Shown: one piece after another, positions 1 to 10,200 of the stretch
How the letters are laid out: each line of letters begins with the position of its first letter
Position numbering within the stretch: the stretch's first letter is position 1
Origin: Terebella lapidaria
Taxonomy: Eukaryota; Annelida; Polychaeta; Terebellida; Terebellidae
Direction of reading: 5' to 3'
Assembly (NCBI GenBank): GCA_949152475.1
Contig: OX424561.1
Coordinates: forward strand, 28,080,481 to 28,144,480
DNA length: 64,000 nt
Position numbers and translations under genes: made by a program
The notes under the pieces: generated by a model
Databases searched by the model: none
Told to the model about the DNA's origin: nothing
Seen by the model: only the letters and a program-made list of their open reading frames with translations

Positions 1-206
1 CAAGGTCACAGAACATAATGACTAATATCTCTCTTATTACTGAATTTACAGCTTAATAATCAATTGTGAATTTATAGGAAATCATGTATGCTGAATACTC
101 TCATGACTTCAAACTTGACCGTGACCTTATTTTCAAGGCCACGGAACAAAATAGCTATTATAATTATATTGTCCGGTAACCTATCTTAGCCCTTGTGCTA
201 ATTTTT
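1..206 (-). mobile_element. Sat133 hairpin-ended satellite transposon, end fragment
   Basis: This is the reverse-oriented left end of the family seen whole at 33487-36575. It holds one monomer with tgaccttat/aaggccacgg and the end motif tccggtaacctatcttagcc followed by gctaattttt at about 206. The next copy starts directly after it, so two elements abut head to tail. Confidence 0.7.
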
Positions 207-2560
207 AGCTTACCGGACCTATGGTCCGATAAGCTATTGTCGTCAGGTTGCGTCCGGCGTCCATCTGTCGGTGTCGGCGTCGGCGTTGTCAAACGCTGGG
301 AAAAATCTGTTCGATGAATATTGATGTAATTTACAAAATATGTTCTATGGGCCCATATCTCCGGACCATTTTTTTTTTCGTCGATTGAATCGTTTTTTCA
401 GAAATGGCGGCCATTTTTTTTTTCGAAAAAATGGCCAATGTTGGACTTTGGCGGCCATTTTCTCAAAAACTGTCTGATCAGTTTTGAGATTTTTGTTTCA
501 AAAGATTCCCCTGATATACCTTTGTGCTGTGTATAAGTTTCGTTGCCCTTGAATCGTCGGTCTGCGTGTGGCAGCCATTTTGATTTTTTCGACCGGTCCC
601 AGATAGGACTTTCCCATGTTAAATTAGCCTATGCTTTAGAATAGGGACACATTTCTCCTAATATCTCACTTAATATTGGGATTAGACATTAGGAATCAAT
701 TGTGCACATATAGGAAATTATATATGCCGATCATTCTCGTGACCTTGAATTTGACCTTCGACCTAATTTTCAATGTCACAACACAAATTGGCTAATATCT
801 CGCTTATTATCAACTTTACAGCTTAGGAATAAATTGTCAGCATATAGGAAATGATATATTCTAAATATCATCGTGACGTTTAATTTGACCTCTGACCTCA
901 TTATTATCGACTTTACAGCTTAGGAATCCAGGGATAGGGTTAGAGCATTTGAACAGTGGGTCTTGACATTCAAAGCAATGGGACATTCAAAGTTTCAATG
1001 GGACATAACAAATTGCTGAACATATCACGAATATTGCCATAAGGCAATTTAAGTTTTTTCTTAGGTGACATCCTATGTATTCTGCATGCTTCTCATGAAA
1101 TATGAGACCAAAAACACTAAACTATGGCAGCCCCGCTCGCCTACATTGAAACAGATCGTTGGAATGGAACACATACAAATTCTGATTGATTGTGCAATTT
1201 TGTGAGTGGTGGCGCGCTCTAGCGGTTGAAAGAAACATCATGATTATTTACTATTTTTGCCCCACCTGGCGAACTTCGGCAAAACTAACTGTAATTTGTA
1301 TTTTCCGATCGAATTCGAAGCAAAAATGTTTTAATGAAGAATACTATCTAGATCTACGAGTGAAACAATCGGGATGATGTCCCATTTGATTTCATTTCGT
1401 GACGAAAACCGTATTTCGAGCGCTGCACGCGGGGAAATGCAGTATGCGTTAATTGGCGCATGGCCCATCAAAGCTATGGGTCATTTCAAATTTCTTGCAG
1501 TCAACTCAATGGCGCGGGGCGCGACTCTCGGCCTAAAGTTAAATTCATGTATCAGTAAAACACGCTTTTTGGCTGTACTGTAGTTTTATTTTGGATATTC
1601 AGATCTACTTGAAATCTTGTGTGTCCGAATCGGGTATCATGCCGTAATTTTCCACCAACTTTAAGAATTGAAACTCAAGAAATAAAAGAGTTTGCAATCT
1701 ACCCCAATGTTGAATTTCAGTCCAAAATGGCATTAAATAAATTCAAACAAATTCGGGGCTTTCATCGTGTTTATGCCCGTACGGAATGAACATATTGAGC
1801 TGATTTTAGAGTTTGAAACCATAGTCAATGTTTTAAGTAAATATGTTTATTTTGAAGCATTATTTAACTCGCACATCGAAAAAAAAAATTTTGGGGGGCC
1901 AGACTGAAATTCCATGTAGGGGATGAAATTTTAACATTGGGTTACATTGCAAACTTCTTCAGTTTTTAAAAAAGAATTCTGAATTTTCGTTAAAAATTGC
2001 GGCATGATATATAATTAAACCATACCAAATTTCAACTTGATACGATGATCCAAAAGAAAACTATGGCCAAAAAGCACGTTTCACTGATGGTTGAAGTTGA
2101 GTTTACCCCCCGGGAATCAATTGTGAACATATAGGAAATGATGTATGCCGAATATTCCGATGACCTTGAACCTGACACCTCGTTTTCAAGGTCAGAGCAC
2201 AAAATCGCTAATATCTCGGTTATTATCGACTTTACAGCTTAGGCATCAATTGAGGACATATAGGAAATTATATATGCTGAATATTCTTGTGAGCTTAAAT
2301 TTGACCTTTGACCTCAATAAACTGAAACCGATACAAAAGCAAAGAATATCTTTGACAGTACTAGTCAGTTCCCTTCTAGTTCCATATCATTGTATATTAG
2401 GCTCTAACACGATCGACTTACATAGAGCAAACTTTAGGCGTGAATGACGTGCAATTATTCTCATGACTTCATGACATTGCTTTCAGCTTACATAAAACTG
2501 AAACATATATCTTGGGTCCGGTAAGCGCAGAGCCCTACGGCTCTATCTTTAAGTTTTTAA
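207..2560 (-). mobile_element. Sat133 satellite transposon, reverse, split by an insertion
   Basis: The terminal hairpin agcttaccggacc-tat-ggtccgataagct lies at 207-236. It is followed by the GC-rich ggcgtccggc segment, the 'gcggccatttt' domain and monomers with gaccttgaatttgacc up to about 928. Monomers resume at 2113 and fade into tccggtaagcgcagagccc at about 2517-2540, a diverged left end. The interval 929-2112 is foreign sequence. Confidence 0.6.
929..2112. mobile_element. Unclassified 1.18-kb insertion inside a Sat133 element
   Basis: GGAATC at 923-928 and again at 2113-2118 brackets the segment, and joining the flanks restores the normal monomer text taggaatcaattgtg. The insert begins CAGGGATAGGGTTAG and ends TTTACCCCCCG, a weak inverted match. 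Inside I see only short ORFs (for example 1374-1583) and no recognisable protein. The family is unknown. Confidence 0.5.
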
Positions 2561-4250
2561 CATGTTTAAGAATTAAAATTGACAACACGGCAGGCCAGGG
2601 TTTGCCGGGGATTCACCTCTACCGGGCCCTACCTTGTTGTTACCGTGTTGCTGCCGTGTTCACCGTGTTGACACCTGGGCGTTCCGGCGTCTGCCGGGAT
2701 GTATATTTTGAGCGCGACAGCAACACGGTACATCCCAGTAAATCCTAGCAGCGACAAGGTAGACCCCGGCAGTTTTACGGTTGAACAAGGCGGATCCCGG
2801 TGTGATTACAGAAGTGTATCGTGATGATGCCGTGTTGACATCTGAGCATGATAGTTCAAAGGCCATGCCATGTCTCAAATTATGATAGGCCTATGTCAGC
2901 AGCGTAACGTCAAATGACATTTTTTCAGTGTTCTGTTTCAAAACAGCCGCATATCGGTGATAATTTATGTGATATCAGGCAATATTTTTTTTTTTTTTTT
3001 TAATTATCACTACAAATGTGCTGTGGCGAGAGAGAAATTATTTGCGTGGCAAGCGGACATCGGAATAAAAGTGGTTGTGTGACCTTTTTACTGGCCCTAT
3101 AAATGGGGGGGGGGGGGGGGGGTCATTATACATCAGAAACCACAATGTGTCCAGCATATAACGAAATATTAGGTCTACTTCCCACACAACATGATATAAC
3201 CACTTAGGCTTACACGTTATAGAAAAGAGTAAATTTGCATATTAACCAACAAAATGTTTCAATTAACAAAAAACAGAAGTTTCATGCCATTGTAATGTAA
3301 ATAAAGTACGTGTACATGTAATTTTAAAACTTGCAGTAATTCCCACACATGGAAAGTTCTGTGCATACATATAATGAATGGTTGGACAAATAGTTATGAA
3401 ATAATCTGCCATATCCGTCTATGTAAGCTTTGAGGTATTGAATTTACATGCCATGAGCTCAGCAGGAGAACAGGAGCTTAATGTCCATTCATTTAGTATA
3501 TTCGCCAACATATTGGACTATACCGAAAGGAATGAGACACGTTGTGCTCTCCAATGAAATGTAAGGTGAGAACGGGATCAAAACCAAACTGATTTTGCAG
3601 GCTGAATAAATTGGTGAACAACGTATTTTAAACAACTCGATTTCTCTATTTTCTTATGGAGATTTAACATTAATTTCGCTGCAGCCAAAGAATTTTGGTT
3701 GCGATCAAAATGATTTCCATCGCCACATTTAAATTCGAGACCGAAATTGTTCAGAAGAAACGTAAATATGGTATCAATCAGCCGCCGTACTTCTGTTATG
3801 TATATTGTAAGCCCCACTAGTGTATTCAGGTTTCTACGGAAGACCGTTAGTGCCAGGTGTGAGAATATATTTAAGTGGCGGCCGCCACATAATTATCTGG
3901 CGGCCGCCACTTTATTATCTGGCGGCCGCCACTTAATTATCTGGCGGCCGCCACTTAATTATCTGGCGGCCGCCACATAATTAGTGCTTGACCCAGCATT
4001 TTGGTGTATCCATAGGAATTCAAATTTCCGAATTTGTATGCGGTCAAAATGTTACATTTTACTTGAGATACATTATCGATATACTTATCGACCTATTTTA
4101 ATAATCATATCTCCATTATGTCATTACAAATCCTCTGACAAATGTGAAATTGGTTAACTTTCATTTCATTTCCAGAAGGAACAGTCCGCTCCTGTCATAG
4201 GGATGAGCAGTACTTATTTTGCTTTTAGATCTCTTTTTTTTGTTCTTCAG
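2561..4250. other. Non-coding stretch between repeats and the DUF6729 gene
   Basis: 2580-2860 is GC-richer with dispersed inverted copies of caacacgg/ccgtgttg and looks like a degraded foldback repeat. A poly-T run (about 2986-3001) and a poly-G run (about 3107-3121) follow. 3130-3870 shows nothing recognisable. The palindromic minisatellite at 3875 is listed separately. No gene is supported. Confidence 0.5.
3875..3977. repeat. 22-bp minisatellite of perfect NotI-type palindromes, five copies
   Basis: Five copies start at about 3876, 3898, 3920, 3942 and 3964. Each centres on tggcggccgcca (a perfect palindrome containing GCGGCCGC), and a spacer of the type taattatc separates them. The first copy is extended to gtggcggccgccac. 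The array stands out as a GC island in AT-rich DNA. Confidence 0.93.
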
Positions 4251-7200
4251 TATGCAAGACCTTCTCTGTCCCCGACTAAGCCATTTTCACGTGGTGAGAT
4301 GGTGAGTAATGATTATATCATTGTGAATGCATTATCAGACAACATATTATATCAGAAATGTTTTTGTTTTGTTTTAGTTCTCTAACACTAATAATTTTAT
4401 TATACCTATTTTAAATAGTACATTTTCTCCACCTTGTGTTTATATGGTAAATTACACATATGAAAGTCGAGTAATGGCAATTAAGTGATGTGTAGATTTT
4501 GTTTAAAAATTCATAAAGTACAGAATACCGTATATTAAACAGCTATAATATAAATACTACAAATAAGTGTGAATAAATGTATATGACAAAAGTTATTTCA
4601 AATCTGTCAACAAGTTTTTAACCTGTATAATAATAAATTACTAGAGCTGTCATTATTTGGAATGTACCTCACTATCCATGCAATGGATACAACAGGAACA
4701 AATCCCACTGTTATGGTGTAGGGATTAGGTTTTCCTTTCAGCGACTAGGGGACCTTGAAGATGCTGAAATCAGTGACCAGGGGGCATCCAGTTGTAGTAT
4801 TGTGTTATCTCATTAATGAGTTTATATTCCAGAAGAGAAAACTAATATTGTTCCTATGGTTGCTGTTTTCATAAGAATATAAATGATAACAATCTGATGT
4901 CATTCGAAGGGGTACGAGACTCACACCCCTTCATGAAATACCTATGTTTACTTGGTTTAACTGATGATCACTTATATTATTATATATTTCATTTCATAGT
5001 TTATTTAATGTTTATCTTCATGTTTTTGTTCAATATCCAGTGATGAAACATTGTACATGTACAAGGGTGTAGGATTAAAAAGGTAGGTTATGATTTGTCT
5101 CAAAAGGTCATAATGGCTTGGTGTTGTCATGGTCCTTTGTGTGGTATGTGGTACGCATGTAAATATTGAAGGGTGTCTCTGTATGTAACTTCTCTATCAG
5201 TATCTGATTTTCAAATCTGTACTCTACTCTTTGAAGTCTTGCATGTTTTATGTATTGGCTAATACAAACGATAAACTTGATGTACATAACATGTCTTCAA
5301 TTGTATAGATTCATTTATAACATAAGTTGCATTGATTGTGCAATAATTTTTGTTGGGTGTACATAGGTAATAATATATTAATACTGTATGTATTTGGAAG
5401 TAACTTGCCATGCATTGCTTGGCATATATGCTGGTATGATTGCGGGTCTTTATAATATTTATAGTCAATGCCAAACATTTGACACATTTGCATGTTCGTT
5501 ACCCTGTGACATGTGTATGTTTCACCATGGATACTTGGTCTGATAATCACATCATCTCTGATATTTATGCAGGTGATTATATTGAATGTTCTCTTCCAGA
5601 ATCGGCACTGTTTTTCTTCAGCATGTTGGTTATTTCTCTATCCATGCTTAGGCTTGTTCATTTTTCTTAGGTTATTAGACACCTGGTCTGATAACCTCTT
5701 GACATGACTGTGTCATCCACAGACTTTAGTCAATTCATTCATCATAGGCCGCGTATGTTGTAGATGTACTTATCCCTTCTGGGCCCCTATCTTTGGCTTT
5801 TTCATGTGTGCACTATGCTAAGATTCTTTTCTACTGTGTCTGTCACAGCATTCTTCTAACATACAATTGCTGGCTATAGAGCACATTTTGGAAAAAAATT
5901 TAAGCTTTGTACATATATCATGATATGTTAAAAACCACTAAACTTTTAGCCTCATAGTTCATCCAAAATTTGTAGTAATTCAGGAACTGCTCCAAACTGT
6001 TGAAAAAGCCACTTGTCTTGTACTAACTCTGTACTTCATGTAGGAATCACTGAAGTCATTTGTCCAGCGGGGCACCAGCAGACCGAGATTCGGGGGAAGC
6101 TTGAGTGCAGTCAAACCAAGCATCACACCCCGACGTAGTGCGGCAGTAAATCTGGTGAGCCAATGCCCAAATTACTACATGTATTCATAATTGGAATGAA
6201 ATGTTATCTGCTCAAACCTGTGACACCAACTTTTATTTTGCAGACTGAACTATCAGATTCTGCTTCCCTCGGTTCTGGGACCACTGGACGTGAAAGCAGA
6301 AGTGTGTCGCGCCGTGACAGCCATGCATCCATCGATGACAGCCGTGCATCCGTTGATGGCAGCTTTGCTAGAAGTTCTGCCTCGGTAACATTTTACTGAT
6401 GTGCTTGCAGTAGCGTTAGATGTAGTGGAAATTAGGCATCCTGGTAGAAAATTGGGAGGTCTTATTTTTTTGTTTTTTTTTCCGGATGATAACTCTAAAT
6501 GCCTTGACCTACTTTTTCAAATAGGTTAGTTTCACTGGTTAGATTTGTAATTGGCCACAGTAAAAATAGTTAAGACATTGCCAAATCAAATACAGTATTC
6601 AAGGGTCTTTGAATAGTTCTGTGCAAACATTTTCAAAGCTGTTCCTTTGAGGCCAGTGGCCCTTGTTATATTATACAACCTTATTTATTGTTATCTCATC
6701 TTTTTTCTGCTGCTTAGAGATTGTCAGATTTTGTATCCTTAGGAAAAATATATGTGCTTATTTTAGCAAGACAAAGTTACTTTGTCCATGTGTTTCATGG
6801 ATTTATAAAGCATACATGTGTCAATATAAATCTAAATTTCCAACACTCCCAGGTGTCAACGTTCAAGTCTGACGCTGTTCCATGGCTTGAACCTGGTATC
6901 AAGCAGAAGAGAAAGGTAAATACACATATCAGGCACAAATGTGAAATATTCAAGTAGCAAGTATGTCATAACACTGCCAATTATTTCCTCACTAGTGAGT
7001 GGTCCCTATTGGGCCTCAGACACTGGAGTGTAATATTTTTGAAATAAGATGTAGGGTTATAATACCAATTAAAAAATAACCCCACACTCTTTTCTCTTCC
7101 CATAGCCACTGTCTGCTGAAGTGTCGTCTCCCTGCCCAGGACCCAGTCAGCCAGATCAATCTGGAGCTGATGTGGATGGTGGATCTCTACAGGTAATGGT

Positions 7201-10200
7201 ATTGGTTCACAGTACAAAACAGTGAAATATTGAGTTTCAAAATGTTACAAACTCTAATATATCAAGTCACTATTTAGTGTTTATACATGGTCTGACAAAT
7301 GTAGTAACATGATAACATGAGCTGTTGATGTGTGTACCCTCTTGTATTTTCTATGTGTCAGAGATCATTTTTTATTGTATATGCTGTACTTATTGTATTT
7401 GCAGGCGACAGATCTTCCCTATCTCTGGGCTGACAACCTTCCTCAGCAAGATCAGAAGTGGATCATGAGGGCACTCTTCAAGACTGGGGCTCGTGGGAAG
7501 CCAGAACTGGTGGACAACCTTCAGCTATGGTATCAGCCTCCACAGCCTCTGCTGGTCTACAACCAGCGTGCCTCACCAGACCGTTTTTTTGCACGCCCCC
7601 TCCTCCTGTGGATGCCATATCGTTTATGGCGGGTTCGGGTGTGCTGTCCGAAGAAGGAGTGTGGTGGCCAGGTCTTGACGAGTGGAGGTGTTCACAGGAG
7701 GGCACGTCAAGTTCTGGACATTGACGGCTACTACCATTTGGTGACAGAGGTGCTGACATGTCCACGCTGCAGAACTCCACAACTGTCGTGGAATGACGTG
7801 GTTCTGGATCAGCTGGACGTCGGACACAGATCGATGTTCAGGCTGATCATGACACGGAAGTAAGTACCATCAAATTATACTTGCCATTGCAATATTTTCA
7901 AACATATGGAGAGTTGAATAATTGGATACATTTATATAAAATGCAGTATGTGTTTAGCAGGTGACACATTCTAAAAGTTGTTTCATTTGATCAGAAGTAT
8001 ATTTCTGTGGTATGTTTCAAAATGTAAACATTGTGTTTATGAGGTATGCCTGTGACATACGGGTCATCCGCCTGATGAGAGAGAGGACGCTCGGGAACAG
8101 CTCGACCCGGCTGATGAAGCAGGTCAGGGAGCAGCACACGGAGGAGTGGCTAGAACGTACCACACGGTACCTGACAGAGTGTGCTCCCTTCGTGGATCAG
8201 CCGGGTTTGAGTCAGACCCCATTCCCTGACCCACCACCTCCAGCAGTCGTCCCCAGCTTCAGGTGGATGATCAGTGTCTACGGAAAAGACATCCTCACAA
8301 GACTCGATGAGGTCAAAGCTTCCATAACAAGTACATTTGGGTCCATTTTGAAGCTGGATTCCACTGTGAAGGTGTGTATAATTTTGTCTGATATGCTGAC
8401 TATTGAAAAATTTTACATTGTGAATTGCTTCAGGTATCAGAGAATGATAAATCTTTGCTATACAAACATAGCTGTTGAAGTTCTTCGATCAGAATTTCTG
8501 AATGAGTAAAATAAGTGTGTCCAAGTAATACACTTTAGTCGCATGTATAAAATATGCAGTCAACATTTCCTCTACCTCCATAGATTACGAAGAAGCTTGC
8601 AGGGAAGGCCGCCAACACCGCCCGCTGGATGACGTCCATCAGCAATGAGCGAGGAGAGGTGTTGGTCAGCTGACGGCGTCAGAAGGACCTGGACTCGACA
8701 GGATGGCTCAAGGATTGATGGCACGATACAGACATGCTGGCGTCTCCCCTCCAGACATACTGTATGTCGACACAGGTTGTTGCGTCACCACAGAGGGAGA
8801 CACCAAGCTGGAGGAAAGGTTTGGCAGCTGGCCGGATGTACGGATCCGCCTGGACATCTGGCACTTCATGCGGCGTCTAGCAGCTGGAGTCACGACAGAT
8901 GCGCACCCACTGTATGGCATCTTTATGTCCAGGATGTCAGCCTGTATCTTCGAATGGGACGCCGATGACCTGGATGACCTGGTGACTGCGAAGAAGGCCC
9001 AGCTCCGCAGGGAAAGTGTGCCGGACCTCACCAGGGAACGTGTCCTTCGTCTTGTATCGAAGGAAGAACTGGCTCTGCACTGCCGCCGTCGCACTCGTGG
9101 AGTTGGAGTCACAACCGCGTTGCTGGAGAAGCTCGTCAACGAGTTTTCAGGGCCTAAGGGCTGCGACACCCTCGGTCTGCCTCTGCTGGACGAGAGAAGG
9201 ATGCCCACCATCTGGAGGAATCAGCAGAAACATGTAGCCTGCATCCAGGACCCTCCAGAAGTCAACCTGTACACAGCCACCGGGACAGTGAAAAAAGGGG
9301 GCATTGAACTACAGACTTTCAGGTGTGCGCGAGGCTCAACTTCGCTGGAATCGTTTCACCTCCATTTGAACCGATTCATACCAGGTAGGTTGTAACACTG
9401 AAAACAAGATATTACATGTACCAGATATTTGAAGTTGTTACATGCTCCTTCATATGGAAACAGAAAACTCAACACAAGCCATTTTTATCACAGGAACCAG
9501 TGCCAACGCGGTCAACTTCCAGGCGTATGTCCTGGAAGGCATCTTCAGGTGGAACCAGGACCGTGCAGCTGCAGCCCTAGCAGAAGCTCCCTCAGAACAC
9601 TTCAGGTGCTACTCCCCCGGCCTCCTGAATGCTGTGAACACCTTGAGCCAAAAAGTGCTGCAGAAGAAGCTTGTGACACACTTCCAGCCCCCCGGTCAAT
9701 ACACAGGTACATGCATCATTTCACTGAATAGTAGTGTAAAGTACTTTTTACTCTAAGTCCTCTTAATAAAAACATTTGGGTAAAACTTTGGCATTAAAAA
9801 GAGAGGGACAAAAACGTGCTATTGTGGAGATCCCCTGTTTTTGCCATGCAACACACATTAGAGATTTATCCATGGAATATTTTGACACTGTACATGTACT
9901 TCTTTTACAGTAATACATTGATATCCTAATTATGTACTTCAGGTGAACTCCTTGGTGTCGAATATCTGTTCGCACAGACAGGCCAGCCTCTACAGGACAT
10001 GTCGCTATCCAATGATGCCACGATGGACCTATTGGAGGATGTCCAGGAGTTGGAAGAGGAGGTACTAGATAAGCTGGATGTGCCAGATCACACCATTGGT
10101 GCCCTGACAGCAGAGGATGGTCTGCTGCCTCTGGATGTAAGTGATACTGACCAATGCATAAGATAAGCAAATTCAGCCACATTTTGAGTACACAATTTGT

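Noticed and set aside
3875-3977. CRISPR-like array
   Set aside because: The spacers are near-identical 8-10-base words, not unique spacers, and the setting is an animal nuclear genome.
3578-3980. Short frames over the palindromic array (79 and 77 codons)
   Set aside because: They arise from the simple repeat and have no family resemblance.
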